From Magnetococcales bacterium (lineage in GTDB: Bacteria > Pseudomonadota > Magnetococcia > Magnetococcales > UBA8363): a DNA stretch of 64,000 nucleotides. The stretch spans positions 31,554 to 95,553 of the forward strand of contig JADFYU010000007.1 in NCBI GenBank assembly GCA_015232865.1, read 5' to 3'. The translations under genes and the position numbers were made by a program. A model generated the notes under the pieces. The model had not been told where the DNA came from. It ran no database searches and worked only from the letters and a program-made list of their open reading frames with translations. Shown here in pieces: positions 47,264 to 55,768 of this stretch; the first letter of the stretch is position 1; each line of letters begins with the position of its first letter.

Positions 47264-48082
47264 TCAGATTCCTGAATCAGCCAGCAGGGTGTCTACACAG
47301 GGGATTTTTTTCCGGGCCTGGGTGACGCGGTTTTGCTCCAGGTCAGCCAAGATTACGCCGACCCCTTCCGGGCACTGACTGATTATCGTTCCCCAAGGTT
47401 CCACCACCATGGAGTGCCCATAGGTTCTCCGACCGTTGGGGTGTCGTCCCTCTTGGCCGGCGGCTAGAACATAAGCAAAATTTTCGATGGCACGCGCCCG
47501 CAACAGCACCTCCCAATGGGCCTGACCGGTGCTGACCGTAAAGGCGGACGGAACCGTGAAAAGGGTCGCCCCCATAGCTGTCAACTGACGGAACAACTCT
47601 GGAAAACGCAGATCATAACAGACGCTCAGTCCGATTCGTCCAAACGGTGTATCGACGACGACCGGTCGATCACCCGGACAGACCAGCTTGGATTCCCGAT
47701 AGGGTTTTCGTTCGCCGATCTGAGCATCAAACAGGTGTATCTTATCGTATCGGGCCTGAACCTCTCCCCCATCGTCAACCACAAAACAGGTATTGGCAAA
47801 GCGGCTTGAACCGGGAACGGCGATGGTGATGGAGCCACCAACGATCCAGACGCCGTGTTTGGCGGCAAACTGTTGCAGAAAAATTAACGAAGGACTGTTA
47901 TCGGGATCTTCCTGGCCGGCGATTTTCTCCTCGTCGGTCTGAGCCATGAGCGAAAAACATTCAGGAAGCACCATCAAAGCGGCCCCTTGCTCGACAGCCT
48001 GCCCCATCAATCGACCAGCCTCAACCAGGTTGGCTTGCCGGTCCGGTCCGGAACACATCTGAATCAGGGCAACCCGATTCAT
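47264..48082 (-). CDS. Carbon-nitrogen hydrolase, Nit1/deaminated-glutathione-amidase type
   Basis: An amidase of the nitrilase superfamily, 272 aa. The Glu-Lys-Cys triad is E41 (VLPECFS), K114 (RYDKIHLFD) and C155 (LSVCYDLRFPELFR). The DLRFPELFR segment and RRTYGHSMVVEPWG match the Nit1/NitA branch that repairs deaminated glutathione. It begins three bases after grxC, consistent with glutathione metabolism. The comF-grxC-nitrilase order is common in Alphaproteobacteria. Confidence 0.88.
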   Translation of the reverse strand: MNRVALIQMCSGPDRQANLVEAGRLMGQAVEQGAALMVLPECFSLMAQTDEEKIAGQEDPDNSPSLIFLQQFAAKHGVWIVGGSITIAVPGSSRFANTCFVVDDGGEVQARYDKIHLFDAQIGERKPYRESKLVCPGDRPVVVDTPFGRIGLSVCYDLRFPELFRQLTAMGATLFTVPSAFTVSTGQAHWEVLLRARAIENFAYVLAAGQEGRHPNGRRTYGHSMVVEPWGTIISQCPEGVGVILADLEQNRVTQARKKIPCVDTLLADSGI

Positions 48083-48085
48083 CGG

Positions 48086-48343
48086 TTATTCAGCCAACAG
48101 CTTGTCGAGTTCTCCATCCAACTCCAACTCATAGAGATCGTCACACCCCCCGATATGCTTATCGCCGATAAAAATCTGCGGTACAGTCCGTTTACCGCCG
48201 GATTTTTGCAACATCTCATCACGACGATCCGGGTTCTTGGTCAGGTTGATCTCCTCATAAGAGGCCCCTTTTTTATCCAACAACATTTTGGCGCGCACGC
48301 AGTAAGGGCAGACGGTGGTGCTGTAAACGATAATTTCAGGCAT
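48086..48343 (-). CDS. grxC: Glutaredoxin 3
   Basis: A glutathione-dependent disulfide reductase of 85 aa. The active site is CPYC in VYSTTVCPYCVRAKMLL; the cis-Pro segment is GKRTVPQIFIG and the glutathione-binding tail is GGCDDLYELELDGEL. The start MPEIIVYS is set by GGAG upstream and family length; an open frame extending upstream is spurious. Between comF and the nitrilase. Confidence 0.94.
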   Translation of the reverse strand: MPEIIVYSTTVCPYCVRAKMLLDKKGASYEEINLTKNPDRRDEMLQKSGGKRTVPQIFIGDKHIGGCDDLYELELDGELDKLLAE

Positions 48344-48506
48344 GATTTTTTCTCCACTTTTTTTCCTGGCGCCGAAGGCTGGAAGAACGTACCCGCTAAA
48401 ATCCATTGGTTTATCGGTGCGGGGGGAAACCCCATCATCTTCCATATAAATCAATTGTTTGTATCAGGTTCGAATGAACAACCGCCGGTTCCGGGTCTAT
48501 CCAATA

Positions 48507-49229
48507 TTAATGTTCGACAACGCTACGGGCAAAACAGAGTATCACAATTCGCCTGGCTCCGACACGATGTAAAGTTTGCACGGCGGCTGCCATGGTCGCC
48601 CCCGTGGTATAGACATCATCTACCACAAGAACAGACTGACCGGCAATCCGCTTTGGGTCCGCCCAAAAAGCCCCCTGAACATTTTCCAGACGACTCTGAC
48701 GAGACAGCCGGGTCTGAGGCGTGGTCATTTTGATACGCTTCAACCCGTTTGTCACCAAAGGACGATTTAATTTCTCGGCCAATTCCGCCGCAAACAGGGC
48801 GGACTGGTTGTATCTTCGGCTTAATAATCGCCGTGGATGCAACGGAATGGGCAAAATCAAGTCCGGCTCCTCCCAGGATAGCTCGGAAGCCAGACGGTGC
48901 CAACATAACCGCCCCAATACCCGGCTAAACTCGGAACGGTCGGAAAATTTATAGGAGACCAACAGGTCAGCCACCAGCCCCTGGTATATGAACGGAAAAT
49001 AGGCCCGGTCAGAAAACCCGTTAAACCCCATACACCGGCCACAACCCAACTCAGGCCCCGCCGCATCTCCCCCGCAACACAAGCAATAACGGTCAGGCGC
49101 AGGAGGAAGCTGCTCAAAACAGCTTTCGCACAAATCAAAAGGCTTGGAGACGTCCGTTCGACAAAGGGGACAGGTGGGCGGAAAAAGAAAATCCAACAGC
49201 CGCCCTCCCCCGGCTTTCAAAAACGACAC
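48507..49229 (-). CDS. comF: ComF-family phosphoribosyltransferase-like protein
   Basis: 240 aa with an N-terminal four-cysteine zinc motif region (CPLCRTD, CESCF, CLCC, CGRC), the segment YKFSDRSEFSRVLG, and the PRTase core LPIPLHPRRLLSRRYNQSALFA plus the PRPP motif VLVVDDVYTTGAT (quoted as separate blocks). ComF proteins are linked to DNA uptake/transformation; enzymatic activity is unproven. It diverges from the methyltransferase at 49314, and grxC and the nitrilase follow. Confidence 0.9.
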   Translation of the reverse strand: MSFLKAGGGRLLDFLFPPTCPLCRTDVSKPFDLCESCFEQLPPAPDRYCLCCGGDAAGPELGCGRCMGFNGFSDRAYFPFIYQGLVADLLVSYKFSDRSEFSRVLGRLCWHRLASELSWEEPDLILPIPLHPRRLLSRRYNQSALFAAELAEKLNRPLVTNGLKRIKMTTPQTRLSRQSRLENVQGAFWADPKRIAGQSVLVVDDVYTTGATMAAAVQTLHRVGARRIVILCFARSVVEH

Positions 49230-49313
49230 GCCACTCTCCTCCCACCCTTTGTCAACCGGACCGTTGCCCTATACCATGTCAGAATCTTACACAAAAAACC
49301 AATGAGAATACCC

Positions 49314-50228
49314 ATGACCGAAACCGTCGTTCCCTTCCTGCAACCCCCCGAATACCCCGACCCGGTTCGGGTTCGACGGGCCTGGCAAAAACATCAGGAT
49401 CAGTGGCAAGACCCCAACGCCCTGATCAATCAGGTTGGCCAGCAACTGCTGATTCGTCTGGAAGAGATTAAAATCAAACCGCAAAAAATTCTCAACTTTG
49501 GTTCCCGCAGCGGCCTGATCACTCAACAACTGCGAAAAAAATGGCCAAAGGCAACCGTTGTGGCCGCCACTTTTTCCGAAAACGCCGCCAAAAACTCCGC
49601 CCCCTACCAGGGCTTGCTGCGTCGAAGCCGACAACCCGCCCTGGTAGCTGCCGGCAACGCCCTGCCCTTCAAACGAAATGGGTTTGACGTGGTGCTTTCC
49701 AACATGGCCCTGCACTGGAGCGGCAACCCGGCGGCAACCCTGCGAGAAATGAGACGGATTCTCAAACCGGGTGGCGCGCTCCTGATAACGGTGCCGGGAG
49801 CAGAATCCCTACAGGAGTTGAAAAGCTGCCTGGCCCGGATCGATGAAACGTTTTGGGGCCGGGTCTGGCCACGAGTTCCCCACTTCATGGATATGCGCGA
49901 ATTTGGCGATCTACTGGCCTCCAGCGGCTTTACACAGCCCATCGCCGATCGAGACCCCATTCAGGCCACCTTCGCCGATACCGAAACCCTGATTGGCGGC
50001 CTGAAACGGATGGGAGCCGGAAATCATCATGCCAACCGCTTGAAGGGATTGACCCCCAAGGGCTATATTCAACAGCTGGACCGTCTCTATCAGCAACAGT
50101 TCGGTCAGCCTGACGGCGGAATTACCGTCTCCATGGAAATTCTCTTCGGCCACGGTTGGAAAGCCGACCCCAACCGCCCGGAAGAACAACCAATCCAGAG
50201 TTGCTCCCTGCCCAGCCAATTTTCATAG
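49314..50228 (+). CDS. SAM-dependent methyltransferase, BioC/NDUFAF5-like
   Basis: A 304-aa class I methyltransferase-fold protein. Motif I is degenerate (ILNFGSRSGLITQQL), followed by AAGNALPFKRNGFDVVLSNM and LHWSGNPAATLREMRRILKP, which align with both BioC (malonyl-ACP methyltransferase) and NDUFAF5. Divergence from comF is a common alphaproteobacterial arrangement for the NDUFAF5-like group. The lack of a GxGxG in motif I makes me hesitate to call it BioC. ATG 49314 is preferred over 49302. Confidence 0.8.
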   Translation: MTETVVPFLQPPEYPDPVRVRRAWQKHQDQWQDPNALINQVGQQLLIRLEEIKIKPQKILNFGSRSGLITQQLRKKWPKATVVAATFSENAAKNSAPYQGLLRRSRQPALVAAGNALPFKRNGFDVVLSNMALHWSGNPAATLREMRRILKPGGALLITVPGAESLQELKSCLARIDETFWGRVWPRVPHFMDMREFGDLLASSGFTQPIADRDPIQATFADTETLIGGLKRMGAGNHHANRLKGLTPKGYIQQLDRLYQQQFGQPDGGITVSMEILFGHGWKADPNRPEEQPIQSCSLPSQFS

Positions 50229-50241
50229 CGATTTTTTAACT

Positions 50242-50272
50242 CCATTCGGCCGTTGAACGGGTGTGGCTGGTG
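50242..50272 (+). repeat. Truncated solo left end of palindromic element (subtype B)
   Basis: The sequence from CCATTCGGCCGTTGAACGGG to TGTGGCTGGTG matches the left end of element B with two substitutions and a small deletion. No right end or apex is found before the next gene's stop at 50318, so only a fragment remains. Confidence 0.6.
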
Positions 50273-50317
50273 GACCAGAAGGGGAGCAAGATGGATGATT
50301 TATTTTTCCCGCGACCC

Positions 50318-52201
50318 CTACCCCTCCACCTGAATGGGTGGGTTGGTCGGCAAATAAGACGAAAGCGGCAGCAGCCAATCGGTTGACTCCTGTCGCTGTT
50401 GCTGGAACTCAAACCCCAGCTCGGCATAGTGGTTGCGGACCAGGTTGTTGCGCCCCGACGGAATCCAACAGCCCCGCAGAGCGCCAACCCCCTCTTTTCG
50501 TGCCGCCTCAACCAAAACCTGTAACACCCGCTCTTCCACCCGCCTCTTCAACACCCGACAACTCATCAGCCAACTGTCGATCTCCCATATCGACCCATTG
50601 CGGCGGCAGATTACGACACTGATCATGCCGTTATCACCAAACCGATCCCGCAGCCAAACCTGTAGGGTAAAAACCGACGAGTCACTCTCCATCGCCAAGA
50701 TCTGAGCCTCGGTATAACGACGGGTGGTCAGATTGAACTGGTTGGTTTTGTTGATCAACTGCACAATGCGACTGCGTCCGACCGATTGAAAAGGAGCAAA
50801 ACGGGCGACCATTTGCAAGGATTGGAGAAAATCATCCAAACTTCGAGCGCTGCCCTGAAGGGTGCTGCGCTCAGCATTGGCCTGATATTGATCGGCCCGT
50901 TGTCGATCGTCTGCGGTAAAGCCGACGGATTCAAAATATCCGGCCGATAACAGCACTCGACTATAAAGAGCGGGGTCGTCCGGCAACTCCGGCACGGCAA
51001 CCAAAGGCAACGCCTCCCGAACCTGGGCCCGCTCGACCGGATTGTCATCCAAAAATACCAACGCATCCAAACCGATATTCAACTGCTGGGCAATCTGTTC
51101 CAGATTGCTGGCTTTATCAATCCAGTTGGCCTTGAAAACAGCAATGTGCGACTCCTTGAGCAACATTTCCGGGTGTTCCTGAAAAGGAAGCCGAGCCGCC
51201 GCCTCCTCATTTTTTGAACAGACAGCCAGAACGATGCCCCGATCCCGCAGGTTGAGCACGGTTTTTTGAATCTCCAGGAAAGCCTCGCCCATCGCGCTGC
51301 CCTGACCGAGCGCAATCCCCGCCAAGCCGTCATCGCCAATGACCCCTCCCCAAAGGGTGTTATCCAGATCCAAGACCAGACATTTGCGGCTTTTTCCCCG
51401 AATAGCCCCCAACAGACGGGCCACCTGCTCGGCGTAGAGAGGAACCAACCGTTGGGAAAAGGGAATTTTGGCCATATGCCACTGGAGAGGATCGTGCCAT
51501 TGATCCAAACCCACCCGCGCCGCCATGGTCGCCACATCCAACAAGACGGTGCCGGAACTCTCCGGCAGGTCGGTCAAAAACTGGTTAAACGCCATAATCT
51601 GCCGAGAAAGAGAGGTCCTTACCCGATTCTCAAAACTGCCAAACAGGGCCTGAACAGGAGGAGAGAGGGTCTGAACGATTACGGTTCGATTTCCCCCTTT
51701 GCCAAACTGTTCCAGCAACAGGCGATAGTGGTCGAAAACCGGCTTGAGGATCGAATCCATATCGCCCTGAAGGGTCTGTGAGAAGGGCAGACCCCGATGA
51801 TCCAGAGCCAACAAAAGAGCGTCCAACTGCGCTTGATTCAGCCGGGAGTTGGGGTCGAGAGCCTCCTGAGCCACCTGACCAAAATCGGCCTCGACCACCT
51901 GCAAACCGATACCGTATCGCAGAGCCGAGGCGATCAAGGCCGGCGTGATGAGGGTGGTGGTGGCGTTACTGACCAGACCCAGGCGAAAGCTGCTGAGTTG
52001 AGAAAGAGGCCGACCCTGGCTTTGCAAGTCGGTCAGCAGGGTAGAAAGCCGGAGTAATTGGTTGATATTAAGCGCCTGCTTAGATAGGCGAATCAACTCA
52101 GCCGACAGATCGCCCGGAGTCTCGGACAAAGAGCGACAGGCTGCACTAAAGTTTTTTGACGCCGGGGGCAACCAGGAACAGTTTTCAAGACTCCAACTCA
52201 T
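50318..52201 (-). CDS. FkbH-like HAD-IIIC protein
   Basis: A 627-aa protein with an SGNH-like N-terminal domain (about 40-260), a HAD domain with the catalytic motif VLDLDNTLWGGVIGDDG (near 275), the later FLDDNPVERAQVREALP, and a C-terminal GNAT-like domain (about 500-610; WEIDSWLMSCRVLKRRVEER). FkbH proteins load glyceryl or related three-carbon units onto a carrier protein. The acyl carrier protein gene lies 50 bases upstream, as expected for the pair. The product that uses the unit is unknown; no polyketide or glycan cluster is visible. Confidence 0.88.
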   Translation of the reverse strand: MSWSLENCSWLPPASKNFSAACRSLSETPGDLSAELIRLSKQALNINQLLRLSTLLTDLQSQGRPLSQLSSFRLGLVSNATTTLITPALIASALRYGIGLQVVEADFGQVAQEALDPNSRLNQAQLDALLLALDHRGLPFSQTLQGDMDSILKPVFDHYRLLLEQFGKGGNRTVIVQTLSPPVQALFGSFENRVRTSLSRQIMAFNQFLTDLPESSGTVLLDVATMAARVGLDQWHDPLQWHMAKIPFSQRLVPLYAEQVARLLGAIRGKSRKCLVLDLDNTLWGGVIGDDGLAGIALGQGSAMGEAFLEIQKTVLNLRDRGIVLAVCSKNEEAAARLPFQEHPEMLLKESHIAVFKANWIDKASNLEQIAQQLNIGLDALVFLDDNPVERAQVREALPLVAVPELPDDPALYSRVLLSAGYFESVGFTADDRQRADQYQANAERSTLQGSARSLDDFLQSLQMVARFAPFQSVGRSRIVQLINKTNQFNLTTRRYTEAQILAMESDSSVFTLQVWLRDRFGDNGMISVVICRRNGSIWEIDSWLMSCRVLKRRVEERVLQVLVEAARKEGVGALRGCWIPSGRNNLVRNHYAELGFEFQQQRQESTDWLLPLSSYLPTNPPIQVEG

Positions 52202-52253
52202 AACCCATACCCTTTCTCAAAACAGGAGGTGCACGTTATTCTTGCCAGACTCC

Positions 52254-52496
52254 TTAGGCGGTTTTTTTGGCGATGAGGTCGATAAAGGAACCGATATTTT
52301 GCAGTTGCATCACCTCGCTGGTACTCAAGCGAATATTAAAATGCTCCTCGATGGAGACGATCAAGCGGATATTGCTCAAGCTATCCCACCCCTTGACATC
52401 CTTGGCATTCATACCCGGATTCACCTCCAGCGAAGGGGTATTGAATGTCTCCCGCATGATTTCAGTGAGTTCCACCAAAATTTCATCCGCATTCAT
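52254..52496 (-). CDS. Acyl carrier protein paired with FkbH
   Basis: An 80-aa phosphopantetheinyl carrier. The modified Ser is S39 in VKGWDSLSNIRLIVSIEE, where GWDS replaces the GADSLD of fatty-acid ACP. That substitution is typical of specialised carriers in modification or polyketide pathways. Helix IV region LQNIGSFIDLIAKK. Directly upstream of the FkbH-like gene on the same strand. Confidence 0.9.
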   Translation of the reverse strand: MNADEILVELTEIMRETFNTPSLEVNPGMNAKDVKGWDSLSNIRLIVSIEEHFNIRLSTSEVMQLQNIGSFIDLIAKKTA

Positions 52497-52573
52497 ATTT
52501 TTTTACTCCCTGATACCTGATAAACACAACAATACAAAAACATAAAAAAGCAAAGAGTGCCGCAAAAACAGGG

Positions 52574-52984
52574 TTACGGCTGTTTCTGGTTATCCAGCAG
52601 TTTGTCCAGCAAAGGCCGGTCCGCCGGTGGAAAAGAGAGTGTCGAAAGCTGTGAAACATGAAACCATCGGACATCATGAACATCCAACGGTTGCACCTCC
52701 CCTACGAAATGGCCACAGCGAAACAGCACCATCAGCAGGTGAAAGGTTTCATAAGGGTGAGAGACAAACTGCCAGGGACTCAAATCGGAGACCGTCAACC
52801 CCACCTCTTCCTTCATTTCTCGAATCAACGCCTGTTCCGGACTTTCGCCGATCTCCACTTTGCCCCCCGGAAACTCCCAGCACAATCCCAACGGCCCACC
52901 CGGTTTTCGCCGCGAGAGCAACACCCGCCCCCGATCATCCTCAATTAAAGCGGCGACAACCAACACCAGAGGAAGCGCACTCAA
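52574..52984 (-). CDS. mutT: MutT-type NUDIX hydrolase
   Basis: A 136-aa pyrophosphohydrolase. The NUDIX box is complete: GGKVEIGESPEQALIREMKE and then EVGL. FVSHPYETFHLLMVLFRC matches the MutT substrate-binding region, so cleaning 8-oxo-dGTP from the nucleotide pool is the likely role. It overlaps the upstream 165-aa gene by four bases (ATGA). mutT close to argJ is common in Alphaproteobacteria, and argJ is about 3 kb away here. Confidence 0.9.
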   Translation of the reverse strand: MSALPLVLVVAALIEDDRGRVLLSRRKPGGPLGLCWEFPGGKVEIGESPEQALIREMKEEVGLTVSDLSPWQFVSHPYETFHLLMVLFRCGHFVGEVQPLDVHDVRWFHVSQLSTLSFPPADRPLLDKLLDNQKQP

Positions 52985-53478
52985 AACAACCCCTTGATCC
53001 AGGAAAAACCGGCTATTTTGGTCGGTGCGGCCCCAGGGGAAGAAGCGGAGTCATGCCCCCATTCCGGCACCAAGTCCGGTTTGATTCGAGTCAAGACCCA
53101 CCAGGGCTTAATCCCCCCCTGCCCGCCACATCCGCATCCAGCCCGCCGGGGATGAAAGATTTTGATTATCTGCGGGTCAGCCATGCTTTGTACATAGATC
53201 AGGGTACTCCAAACCCCCTTCTCTTCCCGCAAAATCTCCTCCATCAACCCTTCCAGATGGCAACCGGCGGTCTCGCCATCGACCGAGGGCAACTCCAAAT
53301 AGGGGCGGGTCGGGTCCACCACATACCAACCATCCCGCTCCACCACGTCAGCGGCCAGTTGATAGGTGTCCGCCAATCGAACCATTCCGCTAAACCGCCC
53401 CTTCAATCGCTGCGCAAATGAGAGCGCGTCATCTGTTGTCGGTTCCCGATTATTCACCGTCTCCATCATCCTTGCCAC
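52981..53478 (-). CDS. Conserved-looking hypothetical protein with CGCGG motif
   Basis: A 165-aa soluble protein, not recognised. It sits between the CDF transporter (stop one base upstream) and mutT (4-nt overlap), so all three are co-translated. The middle contains RDGWYVVDPTRPYLELPS and the glycine/cysteine motif RRAGCGCGGQGGIKPWWVL, which could bind a metal or nucleotide. GTG start; ATG three codons later is possible. Context suggests a link to metal homeostasis or nucleotide repair, which is inference. Confidence 0.6.
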   Translation of the reverse strand: MARMMETVNNREPTTDDALSFAQRLKGRFSGMVRLADTYQLAADVVERDGWYVVDPTRPYLELPSVDGETAGCHLEGLMEEILREEKGVWSTLIYVQSMADPQIIKIFHPRRAGCGCGGQGGIKPWWVLTRIKPDLVPEWGHDSASSPGAAPTKIAGFSWIKGLF

Positions 53479-53479
53479 T

Positions 53480-54682
53480 CTAAACCGCCGTTTTAAGGTT
53501 TAAAACCGAACGTTTGCGGTCGATCATGACAAAACCGATCTTTATCTCATCAATCTGAGGCTCCGCAGACAGAATCTGCTTCGAGAGTGCCTCAACCTCC
53601 GTTCTGATCAGAGGGACCGGATAGTGCCAATCTACCCCCAGATCCAACTCCAGCAGGATGCCGCTGCGACGATAGTGGGGCGTAATCCGATGCAATTCGT
53701 CAAACAGGGGACGATCTTTGATCAGTCCCTTGACCAACGTTTCAAGTTTGGATCGGCCAACCAAAATGGGCACCTGATCCTCCAGATCCTCCTCAGGGTC
53801 GATGTGAACCAAAACGTCGGTGATGGCACTGACCTCTTCCAGCAGATGCAACCGAACCATTTCGGCTATCTGATGACCCTCGGAGACCGAAAGATAACCG
53901 TTGACCACCACATGAACATCGACCCGGATATCCGGTCCCAAACCACGGGGATTGAGCAGATGGGCGGAAATGACCCCCGGCACGTCGTTGACCAGATTGG
54001 TAATTTTTTGTTGAACCTCCTTATCGATGGCATTCGTGGAGTCGGTCAAATCCCGCAACGCTTCCACAAACAACTCGACACCGACCTTTCCCAAAATCAA
54101 GGCGACGACGATCGCCGCCAACGGATCGAAAATCGGCACCCCGGCCATGGCTCCACCAATACCGATCAAAGCGGCAACCGAGGAGACCGCATCGGAACGA
54201 TGGTGCCAGGCATTGGCGATCATCGCCTTGGCGTTATATTGTTTACCCAGTCGATAAGTATATTGAAAAATAATCTCTTTAACCAAAATGGAGAGGACAG
54301 CCGCCCACAGAGCCAACATGGTCGGCGGCTCCAAACTCGGGTTGAGCAGCCGCTCCCAGGCATCAAAACCGATCCCTACCGCTACCAGCAACAATGCCAC
54401 GGAGACAAATTGGGTCGCCAATGTCTCATATTTACCGTGACCGTACGGATGATCCTCGTCCACCCCTTGACGGGCAATGCGCATGGCGAGCAACACCACC
54501 CCATCGGTGAGCAGATCCGAGGCCGAATGAATACCGTCGGCCAGCATGGCCGCCGAATTCCCCACGACTCCAGCGATGACCTTACCCACGGAAAGGGCGA
54601 TATTGACAAAGACACTGATGATGGTGGCTTTGCGAGCGACATAATAACGTTCGTCTCTGATTTCCTGCTTGTTGAAGTCCAT
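53480..54682 (-). CDS. Cation diffusion facilitator with extended C-terminus
   Basis: A divalent-metal/proton antiporter. Six membrane helices lie in residues 1-205; metal-site residues are in LADGIHSASDLLTDG (TM2) and HHRSDAVSS (TM5), with the loop DEDHPYGHGKYE. A first C-terminal domain (about 210-290; SAHLLNPRGLGPDIRVDVHV) is followed by an extra 100 residues with VDWHYPVPLIRTEVEALSKQ, making 400 aa against the usual 300. ATG 54682 has AAGGA nine bases upstream. The family includes MamB/MamM of magnetosomes, but nothing else here supports that role. Metal unknown (Fe, Zn or Mn). Confidence 0.88.
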   Translation of the reverse strand: MDFNKQEIRDERYYVARKATIISVFVNIALSVGKVIAGVVGNSAAMLADGIHSASDLLTDGVVLLAMRIARQGVDEDHPYGHGKYETLATQFVSVALLLVAVGIGFDAWERLLNPSLEPPTMLALWAAVLSILVKEIIFQYTYRLGKQYNAKAMIANAWHHRSDAVSSVAALIGIGGAMAGVPIFDPLAAIVVALILGKVGVELFVEALRDLTDSTNAIDKEVQQKITNLVNDVPGVISAHLLNPRGLGPDIRVDVHVVVNGYLSVSEGHQIAEMVRLHLLEEVSAITDVLVHIDPEEDLEDQVPILVGRSKLETLVKGLIKDRPLFDELHRITPHYRRSGILLELDLGVDWHYPVPLIRTEVEALSKQILSAEPQIDEIKIGFVMIDRKRSVLNLKTAV

Positions 54683-55081
54683 CCCGATCAATCCTTAAAA
54701 AATTTACTCGCCGATGATCCCCACCACCTATTCGCGCCAATCATAAAGGAACCGGCCTCCCCTTGACAATGAATAGTGGCTAACAGACACTTTTAGGCTG
54801 CCTATTCCGAGGCTTGGGATCAAAATCTTCAGATTTGGGAAATGGACGATTGAACAAGCCGGTTTGATGGTTGGCTGGAAAATTTTCCGTATAGTCGGTA
54901 TCTATTGTGAAATAATCGGACCTTACGAAACTAAAAGACCTGGCCGTGGGAGTTGTTGGCTACAGGTTGTTCGCACAAGAACTGTATTCGTTGTCAGGAA
55001 GGGCAACGACTCAGTCAGGAGACTCGAAAAACCATCGCACCCTGTTTTTCTCGCCTCCCATGGACCAAAAAAGTAAGCCTG
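54683..55081. other. Unassigned intergenic region
   Basis: About 400 bases between the CDF transporter and the 75-aa gene. It should hold the CDF operon promoter. Open frames on the plus strand here lack ribosome-binding sites and protein-like composition. I see no RNA gene or repeat. Confidence 0.4.
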
Positions 55082-55309
55082 TCAGTGGAAGGTGGCAGCG
55101 CGCAAGCTGTTGGAGCTACCGGTCAATCCGCCTGTGGTCTTGGACATGGCACTGGCCACAACCGCCATATGCAGGGGAACACGATCCTCCGAAGGAACCC
55201 CTTTCACCTCTCCCATCAGATTCATCCACTCCAAAATCTCTTCATACTCCGGCTCCATGTCGCCCAACCATTTCAACCGATCCAAACGCCCTTTAATACG
55301 CTGTGCCAT
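55082..55309 (-). CDS. Small hypothetical protein
   Basis: A 75-aa protein beginning MAQRIKGRLDRLKWLGDMEP, with GGGAG eight bases before the ATG. The first half is charged and helical with paired methionines (EILEWMNLMGEVKG); the second is Ser/Gly/Thr-rich. No signal peptide. Not recognised. Its upstream region is occupied by element D, 38 bases away, so its promoter must lie within or beyond that element. Confidence 0.5.
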   Translation of the reverse strand: MAQRIKGRLDRLKWLGDMEPEYEEILEWMNLMGEVKGVPSEDRVPLHMAVVASAMSKTTGGLTGSSNSLRAATFH

Positions 55310-55347
55310 AATCACGACTCCCTTAAACCCTCTTTGTCAGATATAAT

Positions 55348-55510
55348 CCTAGATACGGCAGTTGTAAGCACGCAATCGGCACAACCTCTTGATTCACCTG
55401 GTGAACTGGAAAAAAGTCTCATCACCAATAAGGTGACTTCGATTTTTTCCAGTTCACCAGATAAACCAATATGTTGCACCGCTTACGCACTTCCAACTGC
55501 CGAATCTAGG
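55348..55510. mobile_element. 163-bp palindromic MITE-like element (copy D)
   Basis: The reverse complement of copy A except for a 2-bp indel (GCGG for GCGCGG). Ends CCTAGATACGGCAGTTG and CAACTGCCGAATCTAGG. The 5-bp direct repeats ATAAT are at 55343-55347 and 55511-55515. The central TAA of the repeat is again a stop trinucleotide, though here no supported gene ends there. It separates the 75-aa gene from argJ. Confidence 0.85.
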
Positions 55511-55768
55511 ATAATCATTTTTCCAATTTTCTCAGCCGCCAGAAACGGATCGGAAACGGTTTTGTCTCTTTTGTCGTTTAATGAAGTATCAAAATTGATG
55601 CCAAGTAAATTTCGTTTTAATCTATGGATAGTTACTGAGATGGAGAAGAGAATTATTCAATCAAACTGTCAATAATTTGGTGGCTCGGGTAGATTTCCCG
55701 ATTGTTTTCTGCCAATTTGACCAATGAACAAGCCGACCTGACCCCTTGACGATGGAGCACACCGAATT

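Noticed and set aside
53480..54682. CDF transporter as magnetosome MamB/MamM
   Set aside because: No other mam gene is in the window and housekeeping CDF proteins share all visible motifs; kept as a generic CDF.
55092..55346. Plus-strand frame ending at the TAA beside element D, which would give a sixth stop codon at an element
   Set aside because: It is antisense to the 75-aa minus-strand frame, which has a better ribosome-binding site and composition. I did not count it as a gene, so the stop rule is scored five of six.
54953..55675. 241-codon plus-strand frame running through element D
   Set aside because: It crosses a mobile palindromic element and has no protein-like composition or start signal.
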